Below, piece by piece: positions 25,346 to 33,786 of a stretch of 51,357 bases of DNA. The stretch's first letter is position 1, and every line of letters begins with the position of its first letter. The stretch is taken from NCBI GenBank assembly GCA_900552905.1, contig USBR01000001.1:1-51357 (forward strand), given 5' to 3'. Below the pieces are notes generated by a model. It had not been told where the DNA came from and did no database searches. It was given only the letters and a program-made list of their open reading frames with translations. The DNA comes from an uncultured Succinatimonas sp. GTDB taxonomy: Bacteria; Pseudomonadota; Gammaproteobacteria; Enterobacterales; Succinivibrionaceae. The position numbers were made by a program, and so were the translations under genes.

Positions 25346-26284
25346 ATGCTGTCAGATTGGATTAATGAAATGCGTCCGCGGACGCTACTTTTAGGTTTTA
25401 CTAATTGTGCTTTAGGTTGTGCCTTAGGTTTTTATTATGGTGATGTTTCCTGCTATACCGTCATCACCGCGATCTGTATTGTTCTCACCGGCGTCATGCT
25501 ACAGATTTTATGTAATTTCGCTAACGATTATGGCGATGCTTATCGTAAGGCCGATGGTAAAAATCGTAAGGGGCCGATCCGTGCGGTCATGGTGGGCGCG
25601 ATTTCTCTCACGCAATTGCGTAAGGGTATGGCGGTGGTGACCATATTAGCTACAATCTGCGGTGTCGCCGCGGTAATTTTAGCTGTAGGCAATAATCTGC
25701 AGGTTTTATCGTGGTTTATCTTTTTAGGGGTGATTTCGATTTTAGCGGCGCTCTTTTATACCATCGGTATGGCTTATGGTTATAAGGGCTTTGGTGATAT
25801 TGCCGTCTTCATCTTCTTTGGCCTGCTAGCTGTCATCGGTGCGCAGATTTTAATTACCGCAGCTAGTGCTAACGGCCTTGATATGTATCCAGATACCTTC
25901 CTCTTAGGTTTAAGTTCAGGTTTTGGCTCGGTCATGGTTTTACATGTAGCCTCAACCCGCGATATTTTAGAGGATAGAGCTAATGGTAAGCATACCTTAG
26001 CCTCACGCTTAGGCTTTAAGTTATCCGCAGTCTATCTTATCTTATTGCTTCTAGGCACTATTTTCTCTTCAGTTATCGCCTGTGTGCTGTCGCATAAAGC
26101 TTGGGAGCTTATTATCATTGTTTTTGCGCTTGTACCGCTTTTAGCTTCAGCTTTTAGAACCGTAAGACATATCAGCACTCCTGAAAAGGTCGCGCGTGAG
26201 CTTAAATATACCGCCTTAGGCTGTGCCATTCACCATATGTCCTGGATGGTAGTATTGAGCCTTGATTATTGGGTCTATGCCTAG
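25346..26284 (+). CDS. menA: 1,4-dihydroxy-2-naphthoate polyprenyltransferase MenA
   Basis: This membrane prenyltransferase attaches the polyprenyl tail to dihydroxynaphthoate to give demethylmenaquinone. It has 312 residues with about eight or nine membrane helices. The first Asp-rich motif is NFANDYGDAYRKADG, followed by the MenA-typical KGPIRAVMVG. The second Asp-rich region is DILEDRANGKHTLASRLG. The start has AGAGAAG upstream. No other men genes are in the window. Menaquinone fits anaerobic respiration, for example with fumarate. The stop shares CTAG with the convergent trkH stop. Confidence 0.95.
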   Translation: MLSDWINEMRPRTLLLGFTNCALGCALGFYYGDVSCYTVITAICIVLTGVMLQILCNFANDYGDAYRKADGKNRKGPIRAVMVGAISLTQLRKGMAVVTILATICGVAAVILAVGNNLQVLSWFIFLGVISILAALFYTIGMAYGYKGFGDIAVFIFFGLLAVIGAQILITAASANGLDMYPDTFLLGLSSGFGSVMVLHVASTRDILEDRANGKHTLASRLGFKLSAVYLILLLLGTIFSSVIACVLSHKAWELIIIVFALVPLLASAFRTVRHISTPEKVARELKYTALGCAIHHMSWMVVLSLDYWVYA

Positions 26285-27735
26285 CGTCTCCAGAAGCTTC
26301 GTGTAAAGCATAAGAGGACGGGTAGAACTTCTAAACGTCCTAATAGCATATCTAAGCCAAAAAGATAATAGAGTTCATCTCTAAGATCGACTGAGCTTAT
26401 AGACGGGTTGATGGTAGGGCCCATGCCTTGACCGATATTCGATAAGGAAGATACGGTAAAGGTAAAGGCATCACCTGGTTCTAAGCCGTAGCTTGCGGCA
26501 ATTACTGAGGAAGCTACGGTGACCATGATATAGGCTACAAGATAGGTGATGATAGCTCTCATGGTATTGCTATCGATAATTCTATTGTTATAGCGCGGCT
26601 CCACCATTGCATGCGGGTGGAGACTTTTCACAATCTCGGTCTTAAATAAAGAAAAACAGACCGCCAGTCTAAAGACCTTAATCCCACCAGCAGTTGAACC
26701 TGAACAGCCACCAATACCTAAGATAATAGTAAAGACAATGGTAGCAAAGGGATTCCATTGTGAGAAATCGTCAAGACCAAAACAGGTTGAAGATAAAACC
26801 GCAATTACGTTAAAAAAGGCAACGCGGAAGGCCTTTTCGATATCATAATGGTTGATCTGAATGAGGGTAATGGCGATGCTGATGGAGATGACGACAATAA
26901 AGATAAGGTAATAGCGTACCTGTTCATCGCGGAAGAAATCAAAGAAATCATCAGCTAAAGCGCGCAAAATCAATAAGAAGGGACAGCTACCTAAGAACAT
27001 AAAGACCATGGCCGTATAGTGAATGAAGGGACTTGCTTCATTCATAGAGGCGTCAATAGGCATCATACCGCCAGTTGAGACCGTACACAGGGCACTATTG
27101 ATAGCTAAAAAGGGCTCAAAACCGCCTAGATAATAGAAGAAACTGCAGAGTACGGCATTGAGGACATACCACGACAATAGACCTAAAGCCATGGTCTTAA
27201 TATGCGGGGTGTTTTTAGAACTGCCATCAAAGGAGGTAGATTCGGTCTTAAAGAGCGCCATACCGCCCATGGCGATATTAGGCAAAATTGCTACGCCTAT
27301 GACCACGAAGCCGATACCACCGAGATATTGTAAGATCGAGCGCCACAGTAAGATTGCCGGCGGCCGGGTGTCGAGAGCGGTGATGACGGTACTGCCGGTA
27401 GTAGATAATGCCGAGGCGCTTTCAAAGAAGGCGGAGGCAAAATTGAGATCGGGCAAAATGGTATAGAAGGGGATGATGCCTAAAAGCGTCATGCACAACC
27501 ATAAGACACCGGTAAAGAGAAATAATTCGCGCAAGGTGGCGTTTTTACCGGCATTGCGTCCGATAAGATGCAATAGGGCACCAATTGCGGTACCGACGGC
27601 TGCGGTAATGGCAAATTCCCATAGCCCAGGGGTTTTAGTGATGAGCGCATAGAGCGCCGGTACTGTTGCAATAATACCTAACCAAAAGAGCGAGGAGCCT
27701 AGAAGCTTGGTGATAAGTCGCAGATCTACTACCAT
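26281..27735 (-). CDS. trkH: Trk potassium uptake channel subunit TrkH
   Basis: This membrane channel subunit takes up potassium together with TrkA. I chose the ATG at 27735 because it gives 484 residues (E. coli TrkH 483) and an N-terminus aligning with it (MVVDLRLITKLLGS). A GTG 30 bases upstream would add ten residues. Four membrane-pore-membrane repeats are visible, with filter-like segments SALSTTGST, SALCTVSTGGM, LSSTCFGLDD and LSNIGQGMG. The start overlaps the trkA stop by 7 bases (ATGGTAG), so translation is probably coupled. The gene ends in a 4-base stop overlap with menA. Confidence 0.95.
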   Translation of the reverse strand: MVVDLRLITKLLGSSLFWLGIIATVPALYALITKTPGLWEFAITAAVGTAIGALLHLIGRNAGKNATLRELFLFTGVLWLCMTLLGIIPFYTILPDLNFASAFFESASALSTTGSTVITALDTRPPAILLWRSILQYLGGIGFVVIGVAILPNIAMGGMALFKTESTSFDGSSKNTPHIKTMALGLLSWYVLNAVLCSFFYYLGGFEPFLAINSALCTVSTGGMMPIDASMNEASPFIHYTAMVFMFLGSCPFLLILRALADDFFDFFRDEQVRYYLIFIVVISISIAITLIQINHYDIEKAFRVAFFNVIAVLSSTCFGLDDFSQWNPFATIVFTIILGIGGCSGSTAGGIKVFRLAVCFSLFKTEIVKSLHPHAMVEPRYNNRIIDSNTMRAIITYLVAYIMVTVASSVIAASYGLEPGDAFTFTVSSLSNIGQGMGPTINPSISSVDLRDELYYLFGLDMLLGRLEVLPVLLCFTRSFWRR

Positions 27736-29120
27736 TTGGGGATCCAGAAGGAATGAGGTCGACACAGCTTCACTAAGGCACGCATCTGCCTATGATCGGC
27801 AAGATAGGCTAAGAGATGATCGCCATCTTCAAAAATGAGCTCAGGCGTAGGCATTAGGAGCTTACGACCTCTTAGAATAAGACCTAAGGTGACGCCCTGA
27901 GGAAAATTAATGGTCTCTAAACGGCGACCGATAACGTGACTGCCAAGTTTAGAGCCTTCTAAGGTCAATTCGATGGCCTCGCTATTACCTTGGCGAAAGA
28001 GGGTGGTATTTTCTACACCTTCTTGGCGGATATTAGATAATAAAGCCGAAATCGTGGCTTCTTTAGGCGAGATAATGGTATCGATTTCCGATTTCTCACC
28101 GCGGGCTAAATCATAATAACCGGCATTGCGGATCACCGCGAGAGTACGTACTTGATGCATGCGGCGCAAGATCAAGGATGACATAATATTCTTTTCATCT
28201 GCAGGCGCGGCGGCAATAAAGAGATCACTTTTATCGATATGTTCCTCATGCAAGAAGTCGATATCGATAGGATTACCGTGATAGACCTCGACGGCGGTGT
28301 CATGGAGAGCGGCCGCTGAGCGTTTAGCTCTTTGTGCATCTTCCTCGATGAGTTTGACGCGATAGCGATCGGAGAGGGCGCGCGCTAAGGTATCGGCAAT
28401 ATGGGTGCCACCGGCAATGGTGATATTTGAAAGCGCGGTCTTTAGGGGCACAATAGCGCCTAATTGACTGAGGGCGCGCTCACGCTCACAGCAAAAATAG
28501 AGGGTATCGCCGGGTTTAAAGACATCCTTTTTGAAGTCTTTGACGTATTTACCGCGACGATAGAGTGCTAAAGCCGTAGCTTTACCATCATAGCGCTCAA
28601 AGCGCTCCACCGGAGAGCCGGTAAGTTTACCGCCGACAGCAACTTTAGCAGAGGCGACGAGCACTCTTCCGTTAAAGCATGAGCCTACTGCGGAGGTACC
28701 TGGAAGCTCGATAAGATCGCAGATATCCTCAGTAATAATGTGTTCAGGTGAAATCACATGATCGATAGGTACCGCATTTGGGCCAAATAAGCTCTCAGCT
28801 TCACTGAGATAATCGATAGCGCGAATACGGGCGATCTTTCTTGGAATACGGAATAAAAAAGCGCCGACACTGCAGGCGGTGATATTGACCTCATCATCAG
28901 GAGTGGCCGCTACTAGAAGTTCGGTGTTTTCCGCGCCGGCATTGCGCAAAATAGCCGGCGAGGCGGGATTACCACTGACAACACGCAGATCTAAGCGGTT
29001 AGCAGCCTGCGAGAGGTCCTCGGAGGCATTATCCACTAAGGTTACCGCATGTCCGGCATTGACTAGGTATTTAGCCAATTCAATGCCGACATTACCAGAT
29101 CCTAAGATAATGATCTTCAT
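27729..29120 (-). CDS. trkA: Trk potassium uptake regulatory subunit TrkA
   Basis: This cytosolic nucleotide-binding subunit gates TrkH. It has 463 residues (E. coli 458) with two RCK (TrkA-N plus TrkA-C) halves. The first Rossmann motif is intact (ILGSGNVG, residues about 4-11). The second, GGGNIG in E. coli, reads GGTHIA, so it lacks two of the glycines. The second half may therefore bind nucleotide weakly. The gene overlaps rsmB by 4 bases (ATGA) and trkH by 7. The def-fmt-rsmB-trkA order matches E. coli, with trkH added at the end. Confidence 0.95.
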   Translation of the reverse strand: MKIIILGSGNVGIELAKYLVNAGHAVTLVDNASEDLSQAANRLDLRVVSGNPASPAILRNAGAENTELLVAATPDDEVNITACSVGAFLFRIPRKIARIRAIDYLSEAESLFGPNAVPIDHVISPEHIITEDICDLIELPGTSAVGSCFNGRVLVASAKVAVGGKLTGSPVERFERYDGKATALALYRRGKYVKDFKKDVFKPGDTLYFCCERERALSQLGAIVPLKTALSNITIAGGTHIADTLARALSDRYRVKLIEEDAQRAKRSAAALHDTAVEVYHGNPIDIDFLHEEHIDKSDLFIAAAPADEKNIMSSLILRRMHQVRTLAVIRNAGYYDLARGEKSEIDTIISPKEATISALLSNIRQEGVENTTLFRQGNSEAIELTLEGSKLGSHVIGRRLETINFPQGVTLGLILRGRKLLMPTPELIFEDGDHLLAYLADHRQMRALVKLCRPHSFWIPKW

Positions 29121-30562
29121 AGAGCTTTTTTGGTGAGGCGGGCATAGAAGAAGCCGTCACCATCATCCTCGCCGGGCAATTTTTGATACATACCGACGCT
29201 CTGTCCCTTCATCTCAAAAGCTAAGAGTTCAGCGTCAGGGTGGCGCTTTAAGAAAGCTTCGATACGCTCAGAGTTTTCTGATTTTAAAATAGAGCAGGTG
29301 GTATAAACGAGGATACCGCCTACCTTTAAGCGGGCAAATAAGCTTTCAAGAATATTATCCTGAGTCTTATTTAAGACCTCAATATCCTTGTGGCGGCGCA
29401 ACCATTTGATATCAGGATGGCGGCGGATAACACCGGTACCTGAGCATGGCACATCGGCTAAGATGCGATCAAATTGACCGTCCACGCCCTCAAGATTAGC
29501 TGAGGCATCGCTTTGTAAAAGCTTAGGCTTGCGCCCTAAACGCTTTAATGTCTGCGCGGTTGCTTTTAAACGCTCTTCACTGATATCCGTACAGGTTAAA
29601 TCAACCTCCGGGCATAGATCGAGAATATGGGCACTCTTACCACCAGGAGCACAGCAAGAGTCTAAAACGCGTAAATGCGGTTTAAGCTCTAAAAGCGGGG
29701 CAGCTAGCTGTGCGGAAAGATCTTGTACGGTGACAAGGCCTTGGCTAAAGCGCGGGATCTTATCGACACCCATAGGCTCAGAGAGTTTGAGGGCACCTTC
29801 AATAAGGGGGCTTTTTTTAGCCTCGATCTCGTGTTTATCGAGTATATCTAGATATTCGGCGGTAGTAATTTTGGAATTTTCGACACGTAACCACAGCGGC
29901 GCATGCTCATTGGAGGCCTCGAGAATATCCTTGACAAGATCCCCATAATCTTGCTCTAAGCATTTATATAACCAATCCGGGAAGGAATAGGTAACGGCTA
30001 AATCCTCACTGCTCTCTAAAGTGCCACCTTGACGCAGGAAATTACGTAAAACGGCATTTACAAGACCGGTAAGACTGCGACAACGGCATAAAGAGCAGGC
30101 ACCGACGGTAGCGGCGACTACAGCATGCGGCGGGGTACGGGTGAAAACAATCTGATATAAACCACACAATAACAAGGCGCGGGCGGCACTAAAGCGGACG
30201 CTGAGGGAGTGATTGAGGTATTTACTCAGAGTTAGATTTAACAGCCGACGATGGCGCAAAGTGCCATAAACAAGCTCTTGCACAAAAGCCTTATCACGCG
30301 GATCTTGATCGCGGGTGTATTCAGGTAAAACATCCGCAAGGGAGCGACCTTGCTCGATAGCGCTGATGCATAAAGCCGCGGCAGCACGGGAAGGAGCGCC
30401 GGCGGTAATGAGTTTAGAGCCGCCGTCACTCTTGATTGGCGCCGGTTTTTTAAAGCCTGAAGCTTTTTTGGCCAAGGGACGGTCAGATCTCTTAAAGCCC
30501 TGACTTTTTTTAGGTTTAGAGGCGTCAGTTGCGGGGCGCTTTAAATGTAATTTTTCAGTCAC
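29117..30562 (-). CDS. rsmB: 16S rRNA (cytosine-967 C5) methyltransferase RsmB
   Basis: This enzyme methylates C967 of 16S rRNA using S-adenosylmethionine. It has 481 residues, longer than E. coli RsmB (429). A basic, low-complexity N-terminal extension of about 50 residues (with GFKRSDRP and GFKKPAP) accounts for the excess. It precedes the NusB-like RNA-binding domain and the Rossmann-fold catalytic domain. SAM-binding CCAPGGKS, the cysteine motif DVPCSGTG and the catalytic TTCS segment are all present. The start is GTG, overlapping the fmt stop by 8 bases (GTGACTGA). I see no later in-frame ATG before the conserved domain, so the extension is probably translated. Confidence 0.94.
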   Translation of the reverse strand: MTEKLHLKRPATDASKPKKSQGFKRSDRPLAKKASGFKKPAPIKSDGGSKLITAGAPSRAAAALCISAIEQGRSLADVLPEYTRDQDPRDKAFVQELVYGTLRHRRLLNLTLSKYLNHSLSVRFSAARALLLCGLYQIVFTRTPPHAVVAATVGACSLCRCRSLTGLVNAVLRNFLRQGGTLESSEDLAVTYSFPDWLYKCLEQDYGDLVKDILEASNEHAPLWLRVENSKITTAEYLDILDKHEIEAKKSPLIEGALKLSEPMGVDKIPRFSQGLVTVQDLSAQLAAPLLELKPHLRVLDSCCAPGGKSAHILDLCPEVDLTCTDISEERLKATAQTLKRLGRKPKLLQSDASANLEGVDGQFDRILADVPCSGTGVIRRHPDIKWLRRHKDIEVLNKTQDNILESLFARLKVGGILVYTTCSILKSENSERIEAFLKRHPDAELLAFEMKGQSVGMYQKLPGEDDGDGFFYARLTKKAL

Positions 30563-31490
30563 AAATACTACCTACAGAGAAAAGATCTGGACGAGAACGG
30601 GCTAAATCGGCGGCATTGACACGCTTGTGTCCCGGGGCTTGAATCTGCTCGATACAGATACTGCCATCAAGACAAGCGATAATGATACCGTCACGATTGC
30701 ACTCTAAAATCTCACCGCAATTACCGCTTTTATCATAGCGCTTAGCGGCAAAGACCTTATAGGTGGTGCCGTTATGGCTTAAAGTGGCAATCGGCCACGG
30801 ATTAAGACCGCGAATTTTTAAGCATAGAGCCGAGGCGGTGTCCTTAAAGTTTAAAGGAGCTTCGTCTTTAGAGAGCTTCTTAGCATAGGTGGCCTCAGCT
30901 TCATTTTGGGAGCTAGATCTGAGTTTGCCCTCACAGATGAGCGGTACGGACTCAACGAGAGTCTTAGCTCCTAAAGTAGCTAATTTTTCAAATAAGCTTC
31001 CGGAGGTATCATCATCTTCAATCTTTAAACGCGCCTTAGTGTAGACATCACCGGCATCGAGAGCATGAGCAATCTTCATGATGGAGACGCCAGTTTCGCT
31101 CTCACCATCTAAAAGAGCTCTTTGAATGGGAGCGGCGCCACGGTATTTAGGTAAGAGTGAGCCGTGGACATTGATACTGCCAAAAGTTGGAGCGTTGATA
31201 ATGTCATCAGGTAAGATGATGCCATAAGCGACGACGATAAAGAGTGACGGTTTTAGATCGATAAAGGCTTGTTTATCAGCCTCTTCTTTAAAGTTTAAGG
31301 GCGTTCTGACCTCAATGCCGTGCGCTAAAGCTAAAGCTTTGACAGGAGAAGGGGTCAGTTTATGACCACGACCGCAGGGGCGATCGGGCTGGGTATAAAC
31401 TACCTGAGGCTTTAAATTTGCATCGATGAGTGCTTGTAAATGTACGGCGGCAAAATCAGGAGTGCCGGCAAAAACAATGTTTTTATCCAT
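30555..31490 (-). CDS. fmt: Methionyl-tRNA formyltransferase
   Basis: This enzyme formylates initiator Met-tRNA with 10-formyltetrahydrofolate. It has 311 residues, as usual. The N-terminal domain starts with IVFAGTPDFA, and the active-site region reads NVHGSLLPKYRGAAPIQ, with the conserved Asn-His pair. The C-terminal OB-like tRNA-binding domain includes RGLNPWP. The start codon overlaps the def stop by one base (TAATG), so the two are tightly coupled. Confidence 0.96.
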   Translation of the reverse strand: MDKNIVFAGTPDFAAVHLQALIDANLKPQVVYTQPDRPCGRGHKLTPSPVKALALAHGIEVRTPLNFKEEADKQAFIDLKPSLFIVVAYGIILPDDIINAPTFGSINVHGSLLPKYRGAAPIQRALLDGESETGVSIMKIAHALDAGDVYTKARLKIEDDDTSGSLFEKLATLGAKTLVESVPLICEGKLRSSSQNEAEATYAKKLSKDEAPLNFKDTASALCLKIRGLNPWPIATLSHNGTTYKVFAAKRYDKSGNCGEILECNRDGIIIACLDGSICIEQIQAPGHKRVNAADLARSRPDLFSVGSICD

Positions 31491-32020
31491 TAGTTGCCCT
31501 TGTGCAGATCTTTGAGGATTTTGCTGTATTTTTTCTGTAAACGGCTTTGCTTTAAACGGGAGAGTTTATCGACAAAGACTACACCGTCTAAATGATCTGT
31601 CTCATGCTGTAAGCAGATAGCAAGTAAGCCTTCAACGTCGAGCATCTCCTGAGGCTTGCCTTCGAGATCTTGATAGCTTACAGAGACCTTAGGATAACGC
31701 ATGACGGTATCCTGATAACCAGGAACGGATAAGCAACCTTCCTGCGACTCGACTAATTCGCCTTCGCGCTTTAGGATCTTCGGGTTTATCAGAATCAGCT
31801 GATTTTTACCCTGTACATCATCGTCACCGGGAATATCGATAACGACAATTTTTTTATTGACACCAATTTGCGGGGCGGCAAGGCCAATACCCTCATTTTC
31901 ATACATGGTGTCGAACATATCAGCGCATAATTGCTTTAAGTTATCATCAAAAACAGTGACGTCACTGTTAGGTTTTCTTAAAATTTCGTCAGGATAGATT
32001 ACAACGTTACGAATAGCCAT
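31490..32020 (-). CDS. def: Peptide deformylase
   Basis: This metalloenzyme removes the formyl group from nascent proteins. It has 176 residues. The three signature motifs are intact: GIGLAAPQIG (44-53), EGCLSVPG (94-101) and QHETDHLDG (138-146), giving the Cys and two His metal ligands and the catalytic Glu. It heads the def-fmt-rsmB-trkA-trkH operon and is divergent from the yrdD cluster. Confidence 0.97.
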   Translation of the reverse strand: MAIRNVVIYPDEILRKPNSDVTVFDDNLKQLCADMFDTMYENEGIGLAAPQIGVNKKIVVIDIPGDDDVQGKNQLILINPKILKREGELVESQEGCLSVPGYQDTVMRYPKVSVSYQDLEGKPQEMLDVEGLLAICLQHETDHLDGVVFVDKLSRLKQSRLQKKYSKILKDLHKGN

Positions 32021-32046
32021 ATTATTCCTCGGATAAAACTATACTG

Positions 32047-32055
32047 ATTTTAGCA
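32047..32055 (-). promoter_or_regulatory. def operon promoter, extended -10
   Basis: On the minus strand TGCTAAAAT is an extended -10 element about 27 bases before the def ATG. It is the same 9-mer as in front of the aminopeptidase gene and lgt. A second -10-like TATAGT lies closer to the start. Confidence 0.45.
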
Positions 32056-32099
32056 TTTTTCACGGACTTATTTTAATTTGCATGCAGGGAGAGAGGCTT

Positions 32100-32651
32100 A
32101 TGGATGACAAAGAACCACAATTACGTGAGGGCGATCCGTGTCCACAATGTGGCGCCCCCCTTGTTTTACGCCATTCTGAGCGTGGTGATTTTTTAGGATG
32201 CTCTGAATATCCCGCGTGTAACTTTATCGTACCGATAGTCACCTCACACGGGGTGACGGTAATTTTAGATTTAGAGGCCATCTGCCCTCAATGCGGAGAA
32301 AGGCTTCAAGTGAAGCGCGGCCGTTATGGTATTTTTATCGGTTGTTCAAATTATCCGCAATGTAATTTTGTGGCCAATCATCAAGAGGAGGCTTCAGTCA
32401 GCTGTCCTATTTGCCGTAAGGGGCAGTTACAAAAGCGCTCTAGCCGTCAAGGTCGGGTCTTTTATGCCTGCAATCGCTACCCTAGCTGTGATTTTTCCTT
32501 ACCAGGTAAACCTGTAGCTTCTAGCTGTGAGAGTTGCGGTTTTCCAGTTAAATACGAAAAAAAGACGAAAAAAGGCCTTACTTTAGTCTGCGGTAATCCC
32601 TTATGTGTGACTAGACGGCGTAAAAAAGCCGCAGCTAAGAGTGAGACGTGA
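32100..32651 (+). CDS. yrdD: Topoisomerase-type C4 zinc-finger protein YrdD
   Basis: This protein of 183 residues is built from C4 zinc-finger modules like the C-terminal part of DNA topoisomerase I. Three modules have a CPxC pair followed by a YPxC pair (YPACNF, YPQCNF, YPSCDF). A fourth, diverged module starts CESCG, and a basic tail (RRRKKAAAK) follows. It probably binds single-stranded nucleic acid, but its biological role is unknown. I chose the ATG at 32100 over 32082 because GGGAGAGAGG lies just before it. In E. coli yrdD lies next to tsaC and aroE. Here purE is inserted between them. Confidence 0.88.
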   Translation: MDDKEPQLREGDPCPQCGAPLVLRHSERGDFLGCSEYPACNFIVPIVTSHGVTVILDLEAICPQCGERLQVKRGRYGIFIGCSNYPQCNFVANHQEEASVSCPICRKGQLQKRSSRQGRVFYACNRYPSCDFSLPGKPVASSCESCGFPVKYEKKTKKGLTLVCGNPLCVTRRRKKAAAKSET

Positions 32652-32657
32652 TAAAAT
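32649..32657 (+). promoter_or_regulatory. Possible internal promoter for purE, extended -10
   Basis: TGATAAAAT overlaps the yrdD stop codon and matches an extended -10 (TGn and TAAAAT). It would start transcription near 32664, giving purE a leader of about 27 bases. No -35 is evident. The strong codon bias of purE would fit separate, higher expression. Confidence 0.3.
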
Positions 32658-32690
32658 TCACATTATTTATTTTTTTATGAGGAATATAAA

Positions 32691-33191
32691 ATGGCTTTTG
32701 TTGCGATTTTAATGGGTTCTGATTCTGATTTACCGCTTTTAGAAAACACCATGGCTGTTTTAAAGGGCTTTGACATCAAATATGAGGTTACCGTAGCTTC
32801 TGCGCATCGTACCCCAGATGAGGTCTGTGCCTATGTTACCGACGCTGAAAAGCGTGGCTGTGCTGTTTTCATCGGTGCTGCCGGTTTAGCCGCTCACTTA
32901 GCCGGTGCCATTGCCGCCCGTACTACCCGTCCTGTCATCGGTATTCCTTGTGATGGCGGTCCTTTATCTGGCGTTGATGCTTTATATTCTACCGTACAGA
33001 TGCCAGGTGGTATTCCGGTGGCCTGTGTCGCTGTAGGTAAGGCTGGTGCTAAGAATGCCGCTTATTTAGCCGCTCAAATCATGGCTTTAAGCGATCCGGC
33101 TTTAGATGAGAGAGTTAAGGCGGATAGACAGAAATCTCGTGAGGACGTCATCGCTAAGAACAAGGCTTTACAGGAAAAGCTGAAGGCCTAA
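32691..33191 (+). CDS. purE: PurE, 5-(carboxyamino)imidazole ribonucleotide mutase or AIR carboxylase
   Basis: This enzyme acts in purine biosynthesis on carboxylated aminoimidazole ribonucleotide. It has 166 residues with the PurE motifs GSDSDLP, SAHRTPD and [10 protein letters not shown]. The substrate loop reads [13 protein letters not shown], while enteric PurE has AAHLPGM. No purK is adjacent, so one cannot tell whether it uses N5-CAIR (with PurK elsewhere) or CO2 directly. The start has GAGGAA upstream. The gene sits between yrdD and tsaC and uses more biased codons than its neighbours. Confidence 0.92.
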   Translation: MAFVAILMGSDSDLPLLENTMAVLKGFDIKYEVTVASAHRTPDEVCAYVTDAEKRGCAVFIGAAGLAAHLAGAIAARTTRPVIGIPCDGGPLSGVDALYSTVQMPGGIPVACVAVGKAGAKNAAYLAAQIMALSDPALDERVKADRQKSREDVIAKNKALQEKLKA

Positions 33192-33192
33192 A

Positions 33193-33786
33193 ATGACCGC
33201 TCAATTTACCACTGAGTTAGATCGCGCCGCTTGTGCTCTGCGTGAGGGCGCGGTCATAGTATGCCCTTCAGAAGGCGTTTATGGCCTCAGCTGTGATGCC
33301 ACTAATGAGGAGGCTATCGCTAAGATCATTGCTTTGAAAAGACGCGATAGTGCTAAAGGCCTCATCATGGTCGATTGCAATCGCAATTTTCTCAATGCGC
33401 ATTTAGATACAGAGCGTTTAAATCCTAAAGCTTTAGCGCTTATGGAGCACAATTGGCCCGGCCCCCATACCTTTGTGGTCCCGGTTTTAGAGAGCTTTAA
33501 GAGTAAGGCTATCCGCGATGATCATACTTTAGCCTTTAGAGTTACCGCTTTTGCGCCCTTAGCTGCTTTATGTAAAAAGCTTGGCCGTCCTTTAATTTCG
33601 ACTAGTGCGAATATTTCAGGTCAAAGAGCGGTCTCAACTCTTGATGATCTCGATATCAGCATTATTATCGGCGCTGATTATGTTGTCGCCTTTGAATGCG
33701 GTGGTCAAAGTCAGCCAACCTCCATTTATGATACTTTAACTTCTACACTCATTCGCCAAGGCCCCGGCTTTAAGGAAAATTTATGA
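33193..33786 (+). CDS. tsaC: Threonylcarbamoyl-AMP synthase TsaC (YrdC/Sua5)
   Basis: This enzyme forms threonylcarbamoyl-AMP from threonine, bicarbonate and ATP, the first step of the t6A37 tRNA modification. It has 197 residues. Visible YrdC features are the PSEGVYGLSCDA start, the KRRDSAKGL basic patch, WPGPHTF, and STSANISG near the nucleotide site. The gene begins one base after the purE stop and overlaps aroE by 4 bases (ATGA). It lacks the Sua5 C-terminal domain, as is normal for the TsaC type. Confidence 0.95.
   Translation: MTAQFTTELDRAACALREGAVIVCPSEGVYGLSCDATNEEAIAKIIALKRRDSAKGLIMVDCNRNFLNAHLDTERLNPKALALMEHNWPGPHTFVVPVLESFKSKAIRDDHTLAFRVTAFAPLAALCKKLGRPLISTSANISGQRAVSTLDDLDISIIIGADYVVAFECGGQSQPTSIYDTLTSTLIRQGPGFKENL

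Noticed and set aside
29529..29948. Open frame of about 139 codons opposite rsmB
   Set aside because: It is antisense to conserved rsmB catalytic sequence, has skewed composition and no recognisable domain or ribosome site.
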